The notes under the pieces: generated by a model
Seen by the model: the letters and a program-made list of their open reading frames with translations, nothing else
Told to the model about the DNA's origin: nothing
Database searches by the model: none
Part shown: positions 17,019 through 23,635 of the stretch, piece by piece
Layout of the letters: the number at the start of each line of letters is the position of its first letter
How positions within the stretch are numbered: position 1 is the first letter of the stretch
Assembly: GCA_934648845.1 (NCBI GenBank)
Contig: CAKUFS010000027.1
Location: 1-31,718 of the forward strand
Origin: an uncultured Eggerthellaceae bacterium
GTDB taxonomy: Bacteria > Actinomycetota > Coriobacteriia > Coriobacteriales > Eggerthellaceae
Direction of reading: 5' to 3'
Length of the DNA: 31,718 bases
Program-made: the position numbers and the translations under genes

Positions 17019-17647
17019 TGATTTTGCTTACAGGTGGCGCGGCGTGCGGTAAGAGCTACGTTGCCGAACAGCTGGTGACGCGTTTTTCGGGAAAGCGCTA
17101 CTACATTGCAACCATGCGCCCCTGGGGCGCCGATGGGCAGGCGAAGGTGGCAAAGCATCGCGCTATGCGCCAGGGGAAACATTTCCAGACCATAGAGTGC
17201 TATGGAAACCTTGAGAGCGTGTTTTTGGACGAGCCTGATTCCGTGGTGCTGCTTGAGTGCATCACGAACTTGGTAGCAGATGAGCTCTATGACGATGAAG
17301 GGAATAAACAGCCTTATGACCTGGTGCTTTCCCGTGTTATTTCGGGTATTGAATCTCTAAAAAAGCAATGCGCGGAATTAATCATGATCACAAACGATGT
17401 GGGGGCCGATGGTATTGAGTATGAGCAGGACACGGCGGATTACGTGCGCCTGCTGGGGCAGATAAACTGTCTGGTGGCCGCACAAAGTAATGTGGTTGTT
17501 GATATGGCATGCGGCATTCCGCTGGTGGTGAAGGGAAGCATTGACGGCATGATGGGTGCTGATACGATAAACGGAAAGGGAGCGGTTGCAGCTTCTTGCT
17601 GTGCGCATGCGTCTGACGTGGATACATCGCGTGAGGTGGGTGCATAA
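17015..17647 (+). CDS. cobU: Adenosylcobinamide kinase / adenosylcobinamide-phosphate guanylyltransferase
   Basis: A 210-residue CobU. The P-loop is GGAACGKS at 7-14. The K-H-R-x-x-R stretch around His48 matches the region of the guanylylated histidine in the Salmonella enzyme. The ITNDVGADGI segment and the closing MACGIPLVVKG are family landmarks. CobU phosphorylates adenosylcobinamide and attaches GMP, giving the substrate that CobS joins to alpha-ribazole. Because CobU recycles cobinamide, it suits a salvage or remodelling pathway. ATG 17015 overlaps the cobT stop; ATG 17018 is an equally possible start. A shortened CobU-like paralogue follows two genes later. Confidence 0.94.
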   Translation: MMILLTGGAACGKSYVAEQLVTRFSGKRYYIATMRPWGADGQAKVAKHRAMRQGKHFQTIECYGNLESVFLDEPDSVVLLECITNLVADELYDDEGNKQPYDLVLSRVISGIESLKKQCAELIMITNDVGADGIEYEQDTADYVRLLGQINCLVAAQSNVVVDMACGIPLVVKGSIDGMMGADTINGKGAVAASCCAHASDVDTSREVGA

Positions 17648-18432
17648 TGAAAACGATCAAAGCATTCTTGTGCTCAATTTGTTTGGCGTTCACCTGTTTT
17701 TCGCGCATTCCTGTTCCGCAGGTTGAGTGGAACGCGCAAAACATGCGTTTCATGATGGCGGGTTTCCCGCTGATTGGTGTTTTTATCGGGCTATTCGTGT
17801 GGTTGTGGTCGTTACTTTCTGGTGCGGCATCGTTTGGACCGCTTTTGACGGGTGTCGGTTTGGTGCTTATTCCCGCTGCAGTGAGCGGTGCTATTCATTT
17901 GGACGGTTTTTGCGACGTAATTGATGCGCTTTCAAGCCATGCGGAGCCTGAACGGAAGCGCGAAATCCTGAAAGACCCCCATGTGGGAGCGTTTGCGCCT
18001 ATCTGCATTGCGTGCTACCTGATTCTTTACGTTGCCGTTGCATCGGAGTTCGCCTTGAGTTTGAACGCGGTGCTTGCATTTGCGACGACATTTGTGATTT
18101 CGCGCTGTGTGAGCAGCTTCTGCGTTTTGGCCATTGCGCGCTCAAGCGACAATGGCATGCTTGCGTCATTTCAGATTTCAGCTGATAAGAAGCCTGTTCT
18201 GGTAGTCGTGTTCCTGATTTTTGCGCTTGCTTGCGGCTTTTGCGCCTGGTGGAGCGTGCCTGCCGCAGCAATTCTGATAGTTGTTGCTGTGGTTGCAACG
18301 GCGCTCATCGTGCGTATGGCGCGCAAAGAGTTCGGCGGTTGGAGCGGGGACTTGGCAGGCTTCTTGCTGCAGACGCTTGAGCTTGCATTTTTGATCACGC
18401 TTGTGGTGCTTCAGAAGGTGATGTTGCTGTGA
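17647..18432 (+). CDS. cobS: Cobalamin 5'-phosphate synthase (adenosylcobinamide-GDP ribazoletransferase)
   Basis: A 261-residue polytopic membrane protein of the CobS family. It starts with FTCFSRIPVPQ near the N terminus (a form of the family's F-x-x-R-x-P motif) and carries the metal-binding HLDGFCDVIDAL motif followed by KDPHVGAFA. About six hydrophobic helices fill the rest. CobS joins the activated lower ligand to adenosylcobinamide-GDP at the membrane, the last assembly step of the nucleotide loop. The start overlaps the cobU stop (TAATG), and the stop overlaps the next start (GTGA). Confidence 0.95.
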   Translation: MKTIKAFLCSICLAFTCFSRIPVPQVEWNAQNMRFMMAGFPLIGVFIGLFVWLWSLLSGAASFGPLLTGVGLVLIPAAVSGAIHLDGFCDVIDALSSHAEPERKREILKDPHVGAFAPICIACYLILYVAVASEFALSLNAVLAFATTFVISRCVSSFCVLAIARSSDNGMLASFQISADKKPVLVVVFLIFALACGFCAWWSVPAAAILIVVAVVATALIVRMARKEFGGWSGDLAGFLLQTLELAFLITLVVLQKVMLL

Positions 18433-18824
18433 TAGTGGTTACAGGTGGGGCTGCCTCGGGTAAGAAGACGTTTTTAGAAGATTGCGGCGTTGATTTGACC
18501 TGCGTTTTTGATGCGCGTGAGCCACAGGCTAGCACAGCGTCTCTTGCGGATGCGGCCGTGGTCTTTCATGTGGAAGAGCTTGTGCGCGAAGACGAGCTGG
18601 CACGTGGCGTGTTCGAACAGCTACTCTCCAAGCAAGTGCTGACATGTACGGAAGTGGGCAGTGGCGTTATCTCTTTGACGTGGGACGATCGTCAATTTCG
18701 CGAGCGCGCCGGTTCGCTTTCCTCTTCGCTTGCGAAAGAGGCAGATTGCGTGGTGCGCATGGTGTGTGGTATTCCCGTTGTCCTGAAAGGCGAGCTTCCT
18801 GCAAAGGATTGCTCATGCGCCTAA
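18429..18824 (+). CDS. Shortened CobU-like protein with an altered P-loop
   Basis: A 131-residue protein recognisable as a CobU relative. The N terminus IVVTGGAASGKKTF aligns with the CobU P-loop, and the C-terminal half (TEVGSGVI, then FRERAGSLSSSLAKEAD and MVCGIPVVLKG) matches the CobU end. The middle third, including the guanylylated-histidine region, is missing. The P-loop reads GKK where a Ser or Thr should follow GK, so ATP binding is doubtful. The reading frame is intact and coupled on both sides (GTG start overlapping the cobS stop, stop overlapping the phosphatase start), which argues against a decaying pseudogene. A regulatory, scaffolding or new nucleotide-binding role is possible; no function can be assigned. 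Confidence 0.8.
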   Translation: MIVVTGGAASGKKTFLEDCGVDLTCVFDAREPQASTASLADAAVVFHVEELVREDELARGVFEQLLSKQVLTCTEVGSGVISLTWDDRQFRERAGSLSSSLAKEADCVVRMVCGIPVVLKGELPAKDCSCA

Positions 18825-19441
18825 TATTGCTGCGTCATGGGAAAACGCCTGGTAACCTGGAGAAACGCTATATCGGGCGCACCGATGAACCGCTTTGCGC
18901 TGAAGGTGAGCAGCAGGCACGCGCGGTAGGTGCCGTACAAGGTGTGTCTCTTGTGTATGTGAGCCCGCTTTTGCGGGCGCGGCAAACAGCGAAAATTGCA
19001 TTTCCCGATGCGCGCCAGATAGTTGTTCCCGATTTGCGCGAGATGGACTTCGGCGACTTCGATAACCTGAATTTCCATGATCTATCAGATAATCCTGATT
19101 ATCGCGCGTGGGTCGAAGGCAACTGCGAAGCGCGCTGCCCGCACGGCGAAAGCAAGGACGATTTTTCGCGCCGTACCGCAAATGCGATTCGCGCGCTTCT
19201 TCGCTATGCGTTTGATCAAGGCGATGACCAGGTGATTGTTGTGGCTCATGGGGGAACGATCATGGCTGCCATGGATTCCTTCACGTGTGGCAAGGGCTCG
19301 TATTACAGCTGGCATGTTGAAAACTGCGAAGGGTATTCCGTTCGTGTTGAGCCAACGCTGCTGGGCGGCTTCGAATTTGAAGATTGCCAGAAAATCACCA
19401 CGGCTCATAGATGGGGGTTTGCGCATGAAGACATCGGTTAA
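18815..19441 (+). CDS. cobC: Alpha-ribazole phosphatase-like histidine phosphatase
   Basis: A 208-residue histidine phosphatase. The LLRHGKTPGN motif carries the phosphorylated His8 and the second catalytic histidine is His145 in VVAHGGTIMAA. The conserved acidic LREMDFGDFD stretch lies between them. Together with cobT, cobU and cobS, the most likely job is removing the 5'-phosphate of alpha-ribazole phosphate or of the cobamide phosphate, as CobC does. The broader phosphoglycerate-mutase superfamily has many substrates, so the specific role rests on context. ATG 18815 overlaps the CobU-like gene by 10 bp, and the 3' end overlaps the next gene by 17 bp. Confidence 0.88.
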   Translation: MRLILLRHGKTPGNLEKRYIGRTDEPLCAEGEQQARAVGAVQGVSLVYVSPLLRARQTAKIAFPDARQIVVPDLREMDFGDFDNLNFHDLSDNPDYRAWVEGNCEARCPHGESKDDFSRRTANAIRALLRYAFDQGDDQVIVVAHGGTIMAAMDSFTCGKGSYYSWHVENCEGYSVRVEPTLLGGFEFEDCQKITTAHRWGFAHEDIG

Positions 19442-20429
19442 TTTCACGACCTGCGAAGATGACGTGGCGCGTTTTGCCGACCAAGCTGATTTCGAGCGCT
19501 TCTTGGAGGGCTTTGATGGCGTTGAGCTTATGGTGCTCGATGGCGATGCGCAAACGCTTGTTGAGCCGCGTCATGTGGTGGGCGTTCATATGAGCTCGTT
19601 TTATACGTGGATCGACTTGTGGCAGGGCAATGAAGCCGGATTGGTTCATGAGTTCGGTTCGATTGAGGCTGCCGAAGCGTTTTACGGTGGTCTGACGCGC
19701 CAATGCATCGTTGACAAATTCAAAGCCGACTTGGCGAACGCGCATCGATACAATGCTGCGTACGTGGTGTTCCATGCTTCCGATGTGTGGTCCGACGAAT
19801 CGTTTACGTTGCGTTTCCATCGAAGCGATGAGGAGATATGCGAAGCGCTCTGTGAGCTGCTGAGTGCCGTTTTTGCTGATGAGCACGGCGATATGGCGCT
19901 CTTCATGGAGAACCTTTGGCACCCGGGTTTGAACTTCGTGCGTCCTGAAGTCGCGCGAGACTTGCTTGCGGGCGTGAATTACGCGAATAAGGGCTTTATG
20001 CTCGATACAGGGCATGCGTTCCATACGAACTGGGATATTGAAACGGAAGAGCAGGGCATTGCTTACGTGCATGGCTTGCTTGATGGGCTTGAGCGCTTCG
20101 ATTTGCTTGATGCTGTGCGCGGCGTTCACTTGCAGCAATCCATCACGGGTGAATATGCGCGGAAAACCATGGCAAACCCGCCGGCATTGTCGTATGACCC
20201 CACTGAGCGCATGATTCAAGATTTTACCCATGCATTTACGATTGACCAGCACAAACCGTTCACGTGTCCTGCAGTGCGCGGGCTGGTTGAGCGTCTGAAT
20301 CCCGATTATTTGACATTCGAGTTTATTACCGAAACGCGCGAGCAGCTTGAAGATGCCATAGCAACGCAACGCCGTGCGCTGGGGTGGTTGTTGACAAATT
20401 ACCCCACCTTTTGTCAACAAATTCGATAG
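19425..20429 (+). CDS. TIM-barrel hydrolase, candidate CbiR-type cobamide-remodelling enzyme
   Basis: A 334-residue protein with the pattern of the xylose isomerase-like / AP endonuclease 2 TIM-barrel superfamily: strand-end motifs GVELMVLDG, VVGVHMSS, YVVFHAS, MALFMENLWH, KGFMLDTGHAFHT, VRGVHLQQS and LTFEFITE place His, Asp and Glu residues where such barrels bind metal. CbiR, a hydrolase that strips the lower ligand of cobamides (characterised from Akkermansia), belongs to this superfamily and is often found beside cob genes. As the last gene of a cobamide operon, this protein is a good candidate. Identity to CbiR cannot be judged by eye. The last 12 codons (LLTNYPTFCQQI) come from a 33-bp palindromic repeat, which may have replaced the original C terminus. 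Confidence 0.75.
   Translation: MKTSVNFTTCEDDVARFADQADFERFLEGFDGVELMVLDGDAQTLVEPRHVVGVHMSSFYTWIDLWQGNEAGLVHEFGSIEAAEAFYGGLTRQCIVDKFKADLANAHRYNAAYVVFHASDVWSDESFTLRFHRSDEEICEALCELLSAVFADEHGDMALFMENLWHPGLNFVRPEVARDLLAGVNYANKGFMLDTGHAFHTNWDIETEEQGIAYVHGLLDGLERFDLLDAVRGVHLQQSITGEYARKTMANPPALSYDPTERMIQDFTHAFTIDQHKPFTCPAVRGLVERLNPDYLTFEFITETREQLEDAIATQRRALGWLLTNYPTFCQQIR
20388..20420 (-). repeat. 33-bp palindromic repeat, copy 1
   Basis: TTGTTGACAAA (20388-20398) and TTTGTCAACAA (20410-20420) form a perfect 11-bp dyad around an 11-base loop. Read on the - strand, the unit is nearly identical (31 of 33 bases) to a second copy at 23580-23612, including the loop AGGTGGGGTAA. The copies are in opposite orientation, 3.2 kb apart. 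This one overlaps the 3' end of the TIM-barrel gene. Confidence 0.9.
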
Positions 20430-20469
20430 TCAGGCTATTTGCAGCGGCGTCATATCCGACTCGCCATAA

Positions 20470-20504
20470 AAGAAGAGCTCCTCAGCGGGAGCTCTTCTTG
20501 CGAA
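20470..20504. terminator. Bidirectional intrinsic terminator
   Basis: A perfect 12-bp stem (20470-20481 with 20488-20499: AAGAAGAGCTCC / GGAGCTCTTCTT) separates the cobamide operon from convergent thrS. On the - strand it is followed by TTTAT, so it best serves thrS; its A/T-symmetric base also allows termination from the left. Confidence 0.85.
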
Positions 20505-20568
20505 TTGTTTCGGTTGCGGGGCGCGCCGCAAAAGGCGCACATTGCGAAGATGCGGGTCGCGCGGCACC

Positions 20569-22332
20569 TTATGCGCGCTCGGCAATCTCCTTTGCCAGTT
20601 TCTCACAGAACTCATCCATGCTCATCTGCGTGGTCTTATCGGTGGCGCGGTCGCGTACGGAAATCATGCCCGATTCAACTTCTTTTTCGCCCAAAACCAG
20701 CATGTACGGAACGCGGTCAATCTGACGCGCCTCGCGAATCTTGTAGCCAATCGTTTCGCCACGCTCGTCAATCTCAACGCGCACGCCCATGTCGAACAGG
20801 CGCTGATACGCTTCGCGTGCGTACTCCATGCTCTTCTCGGAAACAGGCAAAACCTTGACTTGAATAGGGGCAAGCCAGGTGGGGAACTTGCCAGCGAAGT
20901 GCTCGGTCAGCACGCCGATGAAACGCTCGATGGAGCCGAAGCACACGCGGTGAATCATAATGGGGCGCTTGCGGGTGCCGTCGTGATCCACGTATTCCAG
21001 ATCGAAATTGAGCGGCATCTGGAAGTCCAGCTGAATGGTGCCGCACTGCCAGGTGCGTCCCAGACTGTCGCGTAGATGGAAGTCGATCTTGGGGCCGTAG
21101 AATGCGCCATCGCCTTCGTTTACAATGTATTCCATGCCCAAGCTATTCAAAGCTTCAATCAGGCCATTCGTTGCTTTTTCCCAGTCCTCATCGGTGCCCA
21201 TGGAGTCTTCGGGGCGAGTGGAAAGCTCAACGAAGTAGCTAAAGCCGAACTTGGAGTACACCTGGTCAATCAAATGCACAACGCCGGCAATTTCGGAAGG
21301 AATCTGCTCGGGCGTCATGAAGATATGCGCATCGTCTTGCGTGAAGCAGCGTACGCGGAACAGGCCGTGCAGTGCACCCTTCAGCTCGTGACGATGCACA
21401 ATGCCCAGCTCGCCCACGCGCAGCGGCAGCTCTTTGTAGGAATGGGGCTTGTTCTGGTACACCATAACGCCGCCGGGGCAGTTCATGGGTTTGATGCAGA
21501 ACGGCTCCTCGTCGATGACGGTAGAGTACATGTTGTCTTTGTAGTGATCCCAGTGACCCGAGGTCTCCCACAGCTGACGGTTCATGATAAGCGGCGTGGA
21601 GACTTCCACGTAACCCGCTTCGCGATGAATCTCACGCCAGTACTGGATAAGCGTGTTCTTCAGCTCCATTCCCTTGGGCAGGAAGAAGGGGAAGCCTGGT
21701 GCCTCATCGCGGAACATGTACAAATCCATTTCCTTGCCGATCTTGCGATGGTCGCGCTTTTCGGCTTCTTCGAGCATCTTCAGGTATTCGTCCAACTCGG
21801 CCTGGGTGGCAAAAGCGGTGCCGTAAATGCGGGTGAGCATCTTGTTTTCGGCGTTGTTCTTCCAATACGCGCCGGAAATGCTCATGAGCTTGAAGGCTTT
21901 CAGCGCCTTGGTGTAACGCAAATGCGGACCCGTGCACATGTCCACGTACTCGCCCTGGGTGTAGAAACTGATCTCAGCATCTTCGGGCAGGTCGTCGATA
22001 TGCTCAACCTTGTATTTCTCGCCGCGCTCTTGCATCAAGGCAATTGCTTCAGGGCGGGGAAGAATGGAGGGCTTGATGGGCAGGTTCTCTTTTACGATCT
22101 TGCGCATCTCGTCTTCAATGGCGGGCAAATCCTCAACGGAAAGCTTCGTATCGCCCATATCGATGTCGTAGTAAAATCCCTTTTCCGTGGCAGGGCCATA
22201 GCCGAAATCGGCTTCGGGATACAAGCGCTTCACGGCTTGCGCCATGATATGCGCGGCGGTGTGGCGAATGACTTCGAGTTCCTGATCGGCAGGACATTCA
22301 TCGACGGAGCCGTCTTTGTAAACGATCTTCAT
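20569..22332 (-). CDS. thrS: Threonine--tRNA ligase lacking the TGS domain
   Basis: A 587-residue class II synthetase. The editing domain is present (HTAAH at about 25-29, the YVDMCTGPH motif near 131-139), then RDHRKIGKEMDLY, the catalytic core with motif 2 (FRVRCFTQDDAHIF) and motif 3 (HRVCFGSIERFIGVL), and the C-terminal anticodon-binding domain. Most ThrRS proteins are about 640 residues and begin with a ~60-residue TGS domain; here the chain begins directly before the editing domain, so the N1 domain is absent. The start is supported by AAAGGAACG 8 bases upstream on the - strand. It is separated from the DUF308 gene by 112 bp with its own weak promoter. Confidence 0.96.
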   Translation of the reverse strand: MKIVYKDGSVDECPADQELEVIRHTAAHIMAQAVKRLYPEADFGYGPATEKGFYYDIDMGDTKLSVEDLPAIEDEMRKIVKENLPIKPSILPRPEAIALMQERGEKYKVEHIDDLPEDAEISFYTQGEYVDMCTGPHLRYTKALKAFKLMSISGAYWKNNAENKMLTRIYGTAFATQAELDEYLKMLEEAEKRDHRKIGKEMDLYMFRDEAPGFPFFLPKGMELKNTLIQYWREIHREAGYVEVSTPLIMNRQLWETSGHWDHYKDNMYSTVIDEEPFCIKPMNCPGGVMVYQNKPHSYKELPLRVGELGIVHRHELKGALHGLFRVRCFTQDDAHIFMTPEQIPSEIAGVVHLIDQVYSKFGFSYFVELSTRPEDSMGTDEDWEKATNGLIEALNSLGMEYIVNEGDGAFYGPKIDFHLRDSLGRTWQCGTIQLDFQMPLNFDLEYVDHDGTRKRPIMIHRVCFGSIERFIGVLTEHFAGKFPTWLAPIQVKVLPVSEKSMEYAREAYQRLFDMGVRVEIDERGETIGYKIREARQIDRVPYMLVLGEKEVESGMISVRDRATDKTTQMSMDEFCEKLAKEIAERA

Positions 22333-22368
22333 GGGAATCGTTCCTTTCTGACTAACTGTAACCCGTCA

Positions 22369-22374
22369 ATTCTA
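22369..22374 (-). promoter_or_regulatory. Possible -10 box of thrS
   Basis: Read on the - strand, TAGAAT lies 37-42 bases upstream of the thrS ATG. No good -35 is seen at 16-18 bp. The short leader holds no T-box-like structure that I can recognise. Confidence 0.4.
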
Positions 22375-22444
22375 CCCGTTTTGCCAGGTGTTTTCCATGG
22401 GGACTTTGTGCAGGTTTGATGCATGGACGTCTTTTGTCGATGGA

Positions 22445-23038
22445 TTATTGCTCTCCCAAGTCAATGATGTCATCGGAGTAGAAGGCACGCTTTGCCTTGC
22501 GGATGCGCTTGCCGAAGGCGATCATGGCAACAATGTCGAAAATGCCATCGACAATAAGGACCCAACCCAGAAATACCACAACGGTCTCAACGGGGCCGAA
22601 TACCACCAAAACGCCTAGAACGAGCAGGACAACCGAAAGCACGATAAGCAAAATGCCGCCTTTAACGTGGCTGCGGGTGCAGTAGATGCCGTCGACCAGC
22701 GAGGTAGCGGCGTCAACAACAATGAAGATACCGAAAATGATTGTCAAAAGCCCCATTACCAACGGTGCCTGCGTTATGCACAGCAGGCCGCACATGACCA
22801 GGGCAATGCCCATGACCATGGAGTAACCCGAAAGGACGGGGCCGTAGATGAATACGCCTGCCACGGCTGCAATGCCGGCGCAGATAAGAAGCACGCCTGA
22901 AATCATGCAGATAACCGCCCCCGATGAAGCGGGCACCGCAACCAAGACAATTCCCATGATGATGGCCAATACGGCCATAATAGTGTTGTCGATAGCGATT
23001 GTTCTAAGGATTCCGCCTTTTCTTCTTGAAGTGCTCAT
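22445..23038 (-). CDS. DUF308 (HdeD-like) membrane protein
   Basis: A 197-residue protein almost entirely made of short hydrophobic helices arranged in repeated pairs, about six in all (AIDNTIMAVLAIIMGIVLVA, SGAVICMISGVLLICAGIAA and so on), typical of the DUF308/HdeD family. HdeD of E. coli is linked to acid resistance; the family has no established biochemical activity. The tail RIRKAKRAFYSDDIIDLGEQ is charged and cytoplasmic. I chose the ATG at 23038 because GAAAGGAG lies 8 bases upstream on the - strand; a start at 23098 would add 20 residues that fit the family poorly. It is preceded by its own promoter and structured leader. Confidence 0.85.
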   Translation of the reverse strand: MSTSRRKGGILRTIAIDNTIMAVLAIIMGIVLVAVPASSGAVICMISGVLLICAGIAAVAGVFIYGPVLSGYSMVMGIALVMCGLLCITQAPLVMGLLTIIFGIFIVVDAATSLVDGIYCTRSHVKGGILLIVLSVVLLVLGVLVVFGPVETVVVFLGWVLIVDGIFDIVAMIAFGKRIRKAKRAFYSDDIIDLGEQ

Positions 23039-23060
23039 TGCTACTCCTTTCTCGAAAATC

Positions 23061-23083
23061 GGGCCTTGCCGAAAAGCAAGCCC
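23061..23083 (-). promoter_or_regulatory. Leader hairpin of the DUF308 gene
   Basis: On the - strand GGGCTTGC and GGCAAGGCCC can form a stem in the ~90-nt leader, followed by GATTTTC. It could be a weak attenuator or a stability element. Confidence 0.35.
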
Positions 23084-23090
23084 TGTGTTC

Positions 23091-23112
23091 GTGAGCATTG
23101 ATTAATACTCAC
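23091..23112. promoter_or_regulatory. Near-perfect inverted repeat, possible operator
   Basis: GTGAGCATT (23091-23099) and AATACTCAC (23104-23112) form 9-base arms with one mismatch around GATT. It lies just downstream of the predicted DUF308 transcription start, where a repressor could block elongation or initiation. Confidence 0.45.
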
Positions 23113-23135
23113 GGTGGCTCCGCTTCACACTGTGT

Positions 23136-23164
23136 ATTATCGGTCGATTTCGTAAGATAATCAA
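23136..23164 (-). promoter_or_regulatory. Promoter of the DUF308 gene
   Basis: On the - strand TTGATT (23164-23159) and GATAAT (23141-23136) are spaced by 17 bp. Transcription would begin near 23129, giving a leader of about 90 nt. The stretch 23165-23275 beyond it shows no gene. Confidence 0.55.
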
Positions 23165-23275
23165 TTACCATCATCGGGCTTTTTGTCCATTTGTTTTCTT
23201 GTTGTTATGCTGTGTTTGCGGACATCCAAGGCCTGGGGCGAGCAATTTCGATTGCTTCGGTCAATCGAGTGGCAT

Positions 23276-23507
23276 GTTGTTGAAAAAATGCCCCTGAATT
23301 CGAAGTTGTAGCAGTTTGGAAGTAGGTGGGGCGCGCAAAGTGGAGTATTTTTTGACAGCAAATGATTCCCTGTAAAGTTTGAAATTATAAAATCCCAGTT
23401 CATAACTATACACTATTGAGGTATATTGCAATGTTGGGTAGTTGCTAAGGATTTGACCTACTTCCAACCTGCTGCAACTTCGAGTTTGGCCCTGTTTTTT
23501 TAACAAC
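23276..23507. repeat. Long quasi-palindromic element, copy A (232 bp)
   Basis: A 52-base left arm (23276-23327) is the near-complement of a 52-base right arm (23456-23507), about 41 of 52 positions matching. The innermost 27 bases of each arm (23301-23327 and 23456-23482) match at 25 positions. The loop of 128 bp is AT-rich and has no convincing gene. The left end reads GTTGTTGAAAAAATGCCCCT and the right end, on the - strand, GTTGTTAAAAAAACAGGG. These outer ends resemble those of a second element at 24624-24858, although the inner arms differ completely. Confidence 0.85.
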
Positions 23508-23579
23508 AGGGACAGCAATGGAGTGCCAACGCGTGTGAAGCGCTGTAAGCGAAGGCGATGGCAGCAGAATCGCGGCGAA

Positions 23580-23612
23580 TTGTTGACAAAAGGTGGGGTA
23601 ATTTGGCAACAT
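23580..23612 (+). repeat. 33-bp palindromic repeat, copy 2
   Basis: TTGTTGACAAA, loop AGGTGGGGTAA and TTTGGCAACAT. It differs from copy 1 (read on the - strand) at two positions, both in the right arm, so its dyad is imperfect. It ends 8 bases before the ribosome binding site of the methyltransferase gene and contains TTGACA, so it could also supply a -35 box, though no good -10 follows. Confidence 0.9.
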
Positions 23613-23635
23613 AGCGCGCGGAAGGAGGCGTGGTT

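Noticed and set aside
21076..22419. A 447-codon open frame opposite thrS
   Set aside because: Same reason; thrS carries all catalytic motifs and the antisense product looks like nothing known.
20388..23612. Composite transposon bounded by the two 33-bp palindromes
   Set aside because: The enclosed genes (thrS and DUF308) are ordinary chromosomal genes, there is no transposase and no target-site duplication that I can see.
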